A stretch of DNA of 64,000 nucleotides. It comes from Cladorhizidae sp. MBARI D1340-BT2 (Eukaryota; Porifera; Demospongiae; Poecilosclerida; Cladorhizidae). The stretch covers positions 21,458,570 through 21,522,569 of the forward strand of contig JAQNBH010000012.1 in assembly GCA_028752905.1 (NCBI GenBank), in the 5' to 3' direction. The position numbers were made by a program, and so were the translations under genes. Under the pieces are notes generated by a model that searched no databases, was not told where the DNA came from, and saw nothing but the letters and a program-made list of their open reading frames with translations. The first letter of the stretch is position 1, and the number at the start of each line of letters is the position of its first letter. Positions 54,416 to 64,000 of this stretch are shown piece after piece.

Positions 54416-54979
54416 GATATGTGGGGACTTTGGAAGCTTTATCCAATCAAAGCTCTTCCATACATGTATAATGATAGGGATACGTACCTATATTTAAAGT
54501 TGCCTCAGCTCCAGCATCCATCTTGAATGAGACCTAGTAGTCTGCCATTGCCATGTATTAGAGTTCTTTGGCTTCTACTGTATTGTGGCCATTTCCATCT
54601 GTTGGTGTAGTATGTGTAGCTCCCACACTAGACTTGGGTCTCCTAGCTAATGTTGTTACAACCATGCCCATACCAGGTGCTCTGTGGCTTCCCGTACAGG
54701 TTACCTTGTGGCTTAGGGCACTTTCTATTCCATTTGCTGACATTGTAATAAAATGTGTCAGTTAGTTTCTATTGTTGAGGAGTAGTTTGGCACAGTCAGT
54801 GTGTACAGAAGACAGCAGTAAAGTTCTAGGTATATAGGTGGTACTGGAAATCCTGTGGAGCCACACCCACCATTTATGCCTTTTTTTAACGGTGGATATG
54901 GCCACCTAAGAAATGGATGTGTGACTAATGGGAGGGGCCAAGCATGCCATTAACCCCCCAAAGCAGAGTTATTGTTGTG

Positions 54980-55300
54980 AGCATGGAGGTCCAGTCTCGA
55001 TCTATAACCAATACCACTCGAGTGGACACACTAAGTTTAGAAGGCCTGGGAGGTTTGGGTCATCCACGAGCATCTGCTACCGATGATGTTGAATGCTTCT
55101 TTGGCCGAAACTAACTACTAAGAATGTCAGATTCGGGTTTTTGAAATTGTCTGCTGAATTTTGTCGTCTAGAACCTGATCTGTCGTTTTACTACCACACA
55201 TCTACCCACATGTGCTTCTTTGTGGGAACATTCCGGATTTTAGTGTGCCAACAAAAAAACCTCCCAGGAAGAGTGATGAGTACAACCTGATTGATTTGCA
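54980..55300 (+). pseudogene. Relic of a mobile-element-associated ORF
   Basis: The + strand contains GLGHPRASATDDVECFFG, a stop and frame change, then FCRLEPDLSFYYHTSTH. This reminds me of an uncharacterised, repeat-associated protein seen in many invertebrate genomes ('...DDVECFF...' followed by 'DPDLPFYYHTS'). I cannot name its superfamily. Disruption within 60 residues shows it is not functional. Confidence 0.4.
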
Positions 55301-56750
55301 CATGGAGGTGAGCCTGTTTGAGGAAGTGTGTCAGCAAGATCCACATCATTTGCCTCTTGAATTGCCTCCATCACCTTCTGACCCTTTGCACGTTTATGGA
55401 CATTCATATGGACAATGGCTGCCACATCACTTTCAACCAACAGTTCAATATAATAATATACTATCATAAATGTTCAGCTCCTAGTATTGTCTTTGGTGTG
55501 TGCTTGCTTGCACAGCAACAGGTTGGAGACCATCTTCTATTAATAGTATTGTCAATGCCAGCATAATAGCCAGGACCACCAGAATAAAACCATGTTACTA
55601 GATACTTAACCCAACTAAACGTAATCTCTCTAATACTATTCTCCTTGGGTAGAAGTTCGAGAGCCTCTCTGAGCTTAGCCATTTCTTTCACAAAACTGAT
55701 GGCGTTAACGTCATAGTGTGGTTGTCTGGCTCTGATGAGATCCACTGGAGTCGTCTCTCTTGTCGCTGACAAGTGGTGACCTAACACAGGGTATGCTGAG
55801 CATTAGAGTCGTGCATTGTGGCATTTCTTATGGTATGCATTAGAAGTGGTAACTCAGTAGCTAGATATCCATCATAATTATTCTTCATCACTTTGGAGGT
55901 AAGGATTGATGTAAGGATTGATGTGTCAGTGCCTGCATCTCCAGATGTAGATTCTGACATGTACAATACATGACTCTCTGTCCATTCTCATCCCCACACA
56001 ACTAGTACTTGAGGAGGAAGTCTAAACTAGATGGCTACATAAGAGTAGAGAATTCTTCCCCCTATAAGTTAGCATCATGTTAACAAGTTACTAGGTTGGG
56101 TATAATAAAATATGCAGAAAATTTTATCAATGCTTCACACATCCTAATGTTTCACTAACATCGAGGGATCCCACACAGAGTCTGTAGGTGTAAGTGACAT
56201 AGTATGAAAGACTAGCAAACACTATTAACGTAAATCTATAAAATTCTATAAAATGCACAGCCTTGACGATTATCCAGTCTGGATAATCATCAAGAAAATC
56301 GTAGTTTTCTTCCTCACCATCTCGATCTGTGTGATCTCAACATCACAACTATGACTGCCGTATCTAAAGGGCACTCGAAGAAAAAGGAGACAAACACACT
56401 CATGCTGCTGATCCACCACCTCACATGTTATATGTCAAGTGTGTTTTGTTTTTTGCATTAAAGATCTGCAGAGGTAGAGCAACTAGGCACCACCATGGAT
56501 GCTACAGTTAGTATCTAGGATCTAGGAATGCTTGGAATTTAATGGATGTCACCTTCATTAATAGGGTAGTCTCACCCCTACTGGTTGAAGTCCCACCCCT
56601 ACTGGTTGAAGTCTGTGTACTGCAGCCACCTAGTCTCCCTGCACTACTCGTTTGTAACTGCCTTCTATCTGGTAGCCTTTAAGCTTTCTAACGAGTAGAT
56701 CTTGTGTGCCTATACCTTTTTGATGATTTGAATCACGTATGGCCACAAGT
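55301..56750. other. Unresolved region
   Basis: Minus-strand frames at 55464-55787 (LREALELLPKENSIREITFS) and 55781-55966 (Ser/Thr-rich) look mildly protein-like and adjoin each other, but splice sites and family are not evident. They may belong to a decayed element. Otherwise nothing is seen. Confidence 0.35.
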
Positions 56751-56754
56751 GGAT

Positions 56755-57190
56755 GAAGAGTAGCAGAGCCTCCACTATATGAGGCATAGGTGTGATGAAA
56801 AGCAGCAGAGCATGTGTGGCCTCCACTATATGATGCATAGGTGTGATGAAGAGTAGCACAGCATGTGTGGCCTCCACTATATGATGCATAGGTGTGATGA
56901 AGAGTAGCAGAGCATGTGTGGCCTCCACTATATGATGCATAGGTGTGATGAAGAGTAGCAGAGCATGTGTGGCCTCCACTATATGATGCATAGGTGTGAT
57001 GAAGAGTAGCAGAGCATGTGTGGTCTCCACTATATGATGCATAGGTGTGATGAAAAGTAGCAGAGCATGTGTGTCCTCCACTATATGATGCATATGTGTG
57101 ATGAAAAGTAGCAGAGCATGTGTGGTCTCCATTATATGATGCATAGGTGTGGTGAAGAGTAGCAGAGCACGTGTGGCCTCCACTATATGC
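56755..57190. repeat. 51-bp minisatellite
   Basis: About eight and a half copies of a 51-base unit (cctccactatatgatgcata, ggtgtgatgaagagtagcag, agcatgtgtgg). Because 51 = 3 x 17, the minus strand stays open across the array in two frames (17-residue repeats such as SATLHHTYASYSGG, or HALLLFITPMHHIVE). Two simultaneously open frames argue that neither is selected. Confidence 0.93.
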
Positions 57191-57370
57191 CCCCAGACCC
57201 CCCCTACTTGGGGCTTGCTTGCGCATGCCCATCACGTAAATGCCAAACGTTTTGGGTTTCCCCTCCCAAACTGTAAATCCTGTATGAACCCCTGCAGTAT
57301 ATATATCATTCACAACTGAAAGAGTGATCATGAGAAAGTGTGGGTGGTCATGCAAACTCTTCCTGCATTA

Positions 57371-57425
57371 GTGCAGGGGCGGATCTTGCCCCCCTCTTAA
57401 TAAAATCCTGGATCCGCCCTTGCAC
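57371..57425. repeat. Small inverted-repeat element
   Basis: Arms gtgcaggggcggatc (57371-57385) and gatccgcccttgcac (57411-57425) match in 14 of 15 positions when folded, with a 25-base loop. It resembles a minimal foldback or MITE. A similar word (ctggatccgc) occurs at 41250. Confidence 0.7.
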
Positions 57426-57989
57426 TTCTGGAAATTTGGCAACTCTACTGGTGCATGTTGTAAGGAGTTAGTTCATTACTGGGCCACAAATTTGGCAGCA
57501 AATCTCTATAGGTGAGTTTGACTCACAACATTCACTCTCTCGCCAACAACTTTATAAAGGACAAACAAAATCAGTAGTTGAGAACTGTACCTAGCAACAT
57601 AATTATATTACTAGTTGACCAACATTGTGGTGACATTTTATAGCAACTAAACCATGTTTATAACATGTTCTTTCACTTATTAAATTGGAAGAGAGGAAGA
57701 TAGTAGAGGAGGAGAAGCGGGTGTAGAGTAAACTGGGTTGGTGGGACATAGAGATTCCAAGTCTGAGGCAGAACCTGTCACACACAATGTTTTATCTAGA
57801 AGTTAGGGTTTGGGGGGGAGAACAGTCAGCAGCTATATTAGTCTCGAGGCCAAACTATTCACGCATGTTGAAATATTTCCTTGGAATTATAGTCTGGCCT
57901 CGACCCTTGAGACTACAGCTATATAGATATCTAGAGGATATACACAGAATAATCAGTATGGTAGAATTTTCATCTTATAATATAAACAA

Positions 57990-59900
57990 CAATTAAGTCA
58001 TATTCGAATGCGTCGATCATAACGACGAGAATGCCATTTCCTTACAATTTCCTCAGATTGTTCATCAGTTAAAGTGTTAGGTCCTTCAGCAGAAACATGC
58101 ATACAGTAAGCTAAGTTTTCTGGTAACATTCGCTGTCATAATCTATTGCAAATTCTACCCATTGTAATAAAACTCCATTCAACTGAGGCTGTACCAAAAG
58201 GACGGACAAGATTTGAAAGAGAAGGAAAGGTATCTGCAAGATCACCCCCTTGAGAAGCCAGTTTCTGCAATACAAGTTTTGCAGTTGGACATTCTTGTTT
58301 TGATGCTTGTATATACCTTTAAGTAGTTTCGAAATGTCTTCCACTCATCCTGAAGATCAGATACATTTAGGCTGGAATGAAGAGAAGCAAGTTGAACCAC
58401 TTCAGTCATTCCATATCTCATATCATCTTTGACTTTCTTGGGATCAAATATTGAAGTAGCACTACACATTGCAGCAACTTTGTCATTAAACCGTTTCTTG
58501 ATGTTTTCAGATAAGGCTTTGATGTACGGAATAACTACACTTTTGTGGATTTCTTGATCAGTATGTTTGGTACTATCCAAAATAGGAAATGTACTTCCTG
58601 AATAAAATTTGTAGCACTTGCACTGTACTCTTTTTGGCCATTTAATCGGTCTTTAGGAGATCAGGAGCATCACACAGGGCTGCATTATAGTGCTTAAGTT
58701 GAAGAGCAAGTTTACAAACTGGATCCAAGATATCTTTAACTGCAAATAGCAGGATAACTGACTTGCGATCTTGAAAAGTCAGCAGTAAGCCACCAGCTTC
58801 ACTTGAAAGATCCCCTGATTCTTGATGAAGATGCTGAAGTGTAACAATTATCCCTTTCAGACATTTAACAACAGCTTTCAGTGCTCTATAATGGGAAGTC
58901 CATCTTGTATCTCCTGCCCTTACCAATGCCAAATCAGGTTCTTGAAGTGCCTCTTGAACTTTTTTGAGTGCATGAGTCTTCTTGGGACTAACAGAAAATA
59001 GACGCCACAAGCTATTCATTGCAGAGAATAACTGTTTAAGAGGCTTAAATTTTTCTGATGATTGAACACAGGCAAGCTGCAAAAGGTGGCTTCGACAGTG
59101 AATATATGTTGCTTCCTCACATTTCTCATTCTTCATTCGGGCCTGAACTCCAGATATGTGACCAGATATTGCTAGCAAGGCCAGCCAAACAACTTTGGAG
59201 AAGTCAATCCCTCTGCTTTCAAGAATGGAGATAATACCACCTGTTATAACTTCTGCAGTTTCATCTGGAACATTCTGTATATACAAGAAGCATTCATTTC
59301 TGCAGCCAGCAGTAGTAAGGTACCGCATACATACAGATAGCTCAGTACGATTTTTCATATCTGTTGCTTCATCACCTATTAGTGACAAAAATGGGGAGCC
59401 AGATATTTCATTCACTGTTTTGCTGTCTATGTACTCTTTACCATTTCCAGAGAGGTTGCTAAAGACTTGTATGTAGCATTTTTTGCCTTTATCTTCTGCC
59501 AATTTGCTAGATGATTGCTTTCATCTAGATCAGTGCAAAGTTCAATCAAACTTTCGTACTTTGTTGTGTGAGCAACTTCGTTTTTCATTAGCCAGTATGC
59601 ATACTTACTGAGCATAAGTAGATTTTTAGATTTTTCTGCATTACTGGAACACTGAAGTTGAGTAAATACTGATCCTCTTCTTCTACTTCATTACAAATTT
59701 CAGCCTGAGAAACAGCTTGCTTGTGTGAATTTGATAATTGATGCTTCAAAAGCTTATTATTCTTGGCTGAAGATCCTGTTGCCTTGCTACATTTTGTGAA
59801 TGGCTTTGAAATGAAAGTTCGATCAGAACCTTTAGGTAGACCATGGCTACCACAATAGAGCTGCTTGCAAAACTTACAGAAGGCTCACACTTTCATTCTG
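57990..59900 (-). pseudogene. hAT-like transposase (DUF4371/ZMYM-type), disrupted
   Basis: hAT transposases cut and paste DNA with an RNase H-like core closed by a C-terminal dimerisation region. On the minus strand: a Cys-rich zinc-finger-like start near 59880 (FCKQLYCGSHGL), then 59502-58642 with FLSLIGDEATDMKNRTELSV (first catalytic Asp region), HCRSHLLQLACVQSS and GDTRWTSHYRALKAVVKCL. Next, in another frame, 58580-58242; then the hAT C-terminal block (TASVEWSF, NRL, QRMLPENLAYCMHVSA) near 58190-58080. At least three frame changes or stops separate the pieces. No terminal inverted repeats were found. Confidence 0.82.
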
Positions 59901-60492
59901 GTTAGACTCAGAACAACTACTAACCCAAAGAGATAGGCTTCTTTGTGCCATAACCACTAGCTAGATGACCAATGCTCTATTCAGAAAAACTTGGCAAACT
60001 ATAATTTGTGGTTAACACCTTTCATGTTGTCTAGCCATGAGAATAGCCTTTCTATTATCTTATCTTTTGAATATATTAGGGGAGGAATTGCAAGTTTTTG
60101 GGGGGAATCTTCCCCCCCCCAACAGCCCTGGATAAAACACTGGTCACACAGGGATATATCTACCCTCTCAACAAACACGCAGCTTACATAAAAAAATTAC
60201 AATGCCATGGCTTTCTCAATAATCATTTTACTCTCTCGACGTTGGCCTTCACGAGATACAAAATACTGCACGCCAAAAAAATGTCCGTTCGCGCTCTGTC
60301 GTATTTGTTTCTCTGTGGAGTCTTCGGCGGGCCTAGTTCGAACTCATGGACCCTTGAATAGCCACTGCCCTGGATCCAATCAGCTAGTGGATCCAGAACC
60401 CTAGCCCTTTCAAAGTTAGCTACCATATTGGGTGGAAGGTGTGCTTTTCGGCAACCAAGGGCATGGGACTATTCCCCTTTTTTTAATTTATT

Positions 60493-62340
60493 TTATATTA
60501 TAAAAATTCGTAACAAATAGCATAGTCTGCTAATATTAAGGTACCTGGTTATGATGACAAGAACAAAGGTGCAATGTAGTGTTTGAAAGTGATGGGTCTC
60601 TAGGGCTTCTTGAGATAAGTTATTCCATAAGGTGACAGAACCAGTTACAAAAGAAAACTTGAATGCCTGCATCTTAGCATATGATTTCAACAGTGGTATC
60701 GGTCCTGGGTTATTCTGCCTATTCAGTTTTACATCTTGAGGAAATAGCAGCTGGCCTTTCATTTTGAATATTTACCATACATAACTTCAGAAATATTCTG
60801 CAATTCTCAAGAGAAGGGCTTCCAATTTTGATTACTAGGTCCTGATAGTTGCAGGTCTACTGTTTCATACACATCTTGAGAGCAAACTTTTGGACTTTCT
60901 CAAGTTTCGCAACATCTCTGATGTTGTATGGGTCCCAAACAGGAGCAGCATATTCCAGATGCGGACGTACTATATAGGACATTGTACATCCTAGCATGCT
61001 GGCAGCATCTATACGATTATAGAAATCCTATATAATAGGACAATTAGTTTCCTAGTTTTAGCACAAATACTGTCTATATGTGCAAGATAGTTCTGAAGAG
61101 AGCAGCACACCAAGGTGTTTGTAAGAATTTACTTGGTCCAGAGTTGTACTTTATAGAACAAGTTTGGAAGGCCGTAATGGTTTCTTTTTCCTTGATATCA
61201 TCATGGTCTTGCACTTAGTTGGGTTAAAGGTAAGATTATTACAATAGGCCCAGTAGTTGATACGGTCAATGTCCATTTGTAGACTCGAGAAGTCATTAAT
61301 TGTTCTGATTGGTTTGTAAAGCAGCATGTCATCAGCATAGAGATTTAAGGTGCTTCCAGCAGAGAGAATAATGTCTGTTACATCATCCATAGAGAGTAAT
61401 GGACCCAATACTGAACCCTGTGGAGCACCCGATAGTACCATGACATCCTGTGAAGATACACCACCTATCACCACATGTTGCTTCCTGTTACTCCTTATCC
61501 AAGATTGTCCAAACCACAGTCTGGTGAGGAATGCATGTAGACATGATTTCAGAAAGTTTCGCAGACCAGTAAGCTGCAGAACAATTAATGTCTCTTCCTC
61601 CTATATATATAGTAAACTGTCCCAGTCAGATTCATTGATCATTTCACAAGCCCTCTCAAAATCAGCATCACCATAGCTCCACTCTAGGGCTATATAGTTC
61701 TTATGTGCCCAACTTGGTGTTTCCTGGTAAGGGATAGGTCCAGACCAAGGTGATCTGAGTTAGATAGTGGAGGAACTACGACACACTTGTAAATAGACAT
61801 TTTATCAGATACTAGGACCAAATCTATCAAAGAGTCACAATTTTCGATGCAGATGTGTGTTGGTGTTCTAACAACTTGCAATAGTGAAAAATCTTGCTGA
61901 ATACTTTGAAGTCTCGAATAATATGAGTGGTTTGGGTCGATAACATTAACATTAAAGTCACCAATTAAAACGAAACTGGAGAACTGACGTGGATAAATTT
62001 GCTGCAATGTACTACATAAGTTATCAAAATAGGAGACCGGTGATGAAGGAGGACGATATACAGTTGAGATGCAACGCTTATCATTACTATAAGGTTACCT
62101 GACTTTTATAGCTACAAACTCAAAGTCATCTGTGCCGTTCCACATTATTTCCCAGATTAGAGTAGCAAGAACATGCATGATTATGCCACCTCCATGCCTA
62201 TTTCTGTCACGTCTGATTAAGCTGTAATTTTCAATTGCTAACTCCTGGTCAAGTATTTCCTCAGACAGCCATGATTCCACAATACATACAATAGATGGAT
62301 GTTTATCAGCAACCTCAGCCCTCAATGTATCTAGTTTATC
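60493..62340 (-). mobile_element. Non-LTR retrotransposon (endonuclease + RT), 5' and internally truncated
   Basis: The minus strand carries, in order: an apurinic-type endonuclease (CIVESWLSEEILDQELAIEN, RRDRNRHGGG; then VLIGDFNVNV and the catalytic SDHLGLDL), a degraded gap, the second half of a reverse transcriptase (LSGAPQGSVLGPLL, LNLYADDMLLY, NNLTFNPTKCKTM), and a C-terminal FVTGSVTLWNNLSQEALE. The endonuclease-to-RT spacing is far too short for the fingers part of RT, so an internal deletion occurred. Stops and frame changes occur throughout. The order and motifs suggest the CR1/L2/Jockey side of LINEs. Confidence 0.85.
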
Positions 62341-62919
62341 CTTGTGTTAAATTGGAGAACAGTGCAGAAATTGTCGACAAATGGTTGTGCATGTGCTGTT
62401 AAATAACTTGATCTCTTGATGGAGATTTGGGGTGAATTGTAGTTGATGTGATCATGAGGACAAACAAGTGCTGAAAAATTATGCGTGTTGGAATGGGAGA
62501 TTGCAGATGATGCATGTGGATTGTTGATGACGTGATCAAAACAGTCACGAAGAGATTATATGTTCACTTGTTGAGCACAACACTGACACTACTCTTTCCA
62601 TATCCGCTGCCTGGCGTTTGTATCTCATAGTCTTTGGAGGGCATTCCTTAATTCCGTACACTACTAGGTAGAATTTCCGGTCATGGTCAGGGATAACATT
62701 AGAAGTAGGTTTAGTGGTCGAGCTGGGGTTTCTTCTTAGTCTCTCCAGTAGTGTTAGTAGTGTTTACATCCAGTGCAGCTGTTTCATTGATATTTTTGAT
62801 TACCTGAGTTTTTTCCCCCACATAAACCTTGGTTAAGTTGGTGAGTTCTAAATCTTAACTTCGATATATCTTTTTTTTAGGGTTTCAATTTCTTGGTTAT
62901 GTTTACTAAGTTGGCAGTG
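62341..62919. other. Boundary sequence between two retroelement relics
   Basis: Short frames only. It may include the degraded 5' part of the minus-strand LINE. Confidence 0.4.
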
Positions 62920-64000
62920 AGTGCATGAAAAGGGTTCAATGGAGATGTCTAAAGTGCCACCAAGGTGTGGTCGCATTGGGCCTTTTCTCAACAACCTCAA
63001 AAACGCTTTCAATGCCATGCCCAGAGACAAGATGTTGGATGCTGTCTATGTAATTTACAGGGGTTTTTCATTCTATGTACTCTTCACCATTCTCCTTGTT
63101 CTGTGGTGACAAGTCGCTGAAAGTGTGCAGCAGGGAGATCCTCTTGGCTCTCTCCTTTTCTGTCTCTCACTCCATCATAACTGTACTCAGTTGTCATCAG
63201 ATGTGTGTGTAATGTTTCTCACTTTGGGGGGGGGGAAGATATAATTCATGATCTTGAGCTCATCAAACAAACTTAAGAGATTGAACAACAACAAGTCTGA
63301 GATCATTTGCCATGATACAGCTTCGAGAAGAATTATGCTCTCTCCCAGGAGCTCATGTGGTTGATCCCTCTGATGCCTGTCTCCTGGGCTCTACTCTGGG
63401 TAGCTTGGATTCTGTCGTAACTGTTCTCAGGGAGAAGTGCAATCTTTATTGCAGAATGATTTGGCTCGAGCCCAGCTTTTGGCTGTTTCAGTAGAATCTG
63501 GTGCATGCCTAAATGCCCTCCCCATCTCGTCCCTGGATTTGAGGGTGGATAACGGCTCCACTTTGTGTCGTACTCATAACTGCCAGCACTGTGGAGCTGA
63601 AGTAGATCATCTCGCCACGCATGGCCTTAGCTGCAAGAGAAGTGAAGGACATTTCTACTGTCATCTCTTCCGAGCATTGTCATCTGCAGGTGCCCCTTCC
63701 AGGATGGAATTGTTGGGTCTCTTTCATTCTGACTGGAAAAGGCCTAATAGGGTAACCATGGTTCCATGATAAAATGGCAAGCAACTGGTGTGGTGGAATC
63801 AAACTGTCCATATGTTTGTCTGTTGGGTACTGCAGTGAGTAGTGCTGGAGCTGTAGTTGCTATGGCTTGAAGAAAGTGGCCAAGTATGCGAGCCTGGATC
63901 CATGCCACTTTTTTATACCATGGCCATTGAGTCTTTGGAGGCCAGTCGGTGGCTTTCCTGAAGGAGCTCAGCCTCAGGATAAGGCAAAGAACTGGGGAGG
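62920..64000 (+). mobile_element. Second reverse-transcriptase element relic, running off the right edge
   Basis: The + strand shows KNAFNAMPRDKML (RT palm start), then in another frame QQGDPLGSLLFCLSL (RT motif of the 'QGDPLGP' type), then from 63437 SGACLNALPISSLDLR, a HNCQHCGAEVDHLATHGLSC zinc-binding motif, and WKRPNRVTMVP. The C-terminal CxxC...HxxxC domain after RT is known from elements common in sponges and cnidarians (from memory, not searched). Register changes every 60-110 codons. It is on the opposite strand from the neighbouring LINE and in a separate family. Confidence 0.7.

Noticed and set aside
60320..60345. tRNA gene suggested by gttcgaactc T-loop-like word
   Set aside because: No matching acceptor stem, anticodon arm or D-loop could be placed around it on either strand.

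Overview
The window is eukaryotic, A+T-rich, intron-rich animal DNA. The gene content (an axonemal dynein heavy chain, a Roc-COR protein with Death domains, Ty3/gypsy, hAT and non-LTR retroelements) fits an early-branching marine invertebrate, most likely a demosponge. That placement is inference; no single sequence proves it.

Left part, 3.2-23.9 kb, + strand: fourteen exons form the 3' end of an inner-arm axonemal dynein heavy chain (DNAH3/7/12-like). They run from just upstream of AAA6 to the stop codon, and every exon joins in phase (838 codons plus stop). Two of the introns are GC-AG. The introns carry minisatellites, a 250-bp duplication, a very long pure trinucleotide run and possibly a small nested minus-strand membrane-protein gene. 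A second + strand gene, not recognised, ends at 27.9 kb.

Middle, 29.1-41 kb, minus strand: a Roc-COR GTPase gene with two C-terminal Death domains (DAPK1/ROCO-like domain order, no kinase seen). Upstream of its Roc exon is a 3.9-kb tandem array of 33 diverged units of about 120 bp. Read on the gene's strand, every unit carries a 3' splice site (YAG), exactly three nucleotides, then a consensus 5' splice site (GTRAG). The splice-site bases agree with consensus in 33 of 33 units, while the enclosed triplet takes 11 different values, none of them a stop. Putative flanking exons are both in the phase that would accept one-codon insertions. I read this as a candidate array of single-codon microexons able to write variable residues just before a Death-domain signalling GTPase. 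It is the main discovery candidate here. A 28S rRNA fragment lies in the same intron.

Right part, 42-64 kb: mobile and repetitive DNA. A Ty3/gypsy element with 131/139-bp LTRs and a 4-bp target duplication has split a tandem-repeat array (44.2-48.4 kb). Beyond it lie two hAT-like transposase relics, a broken endonuclease/RT LINE, a second RT-type element running off the right edge, minisatellites and small hairpin MITE-like repeats. I recognise no ordinary host gene right of 41 kb.
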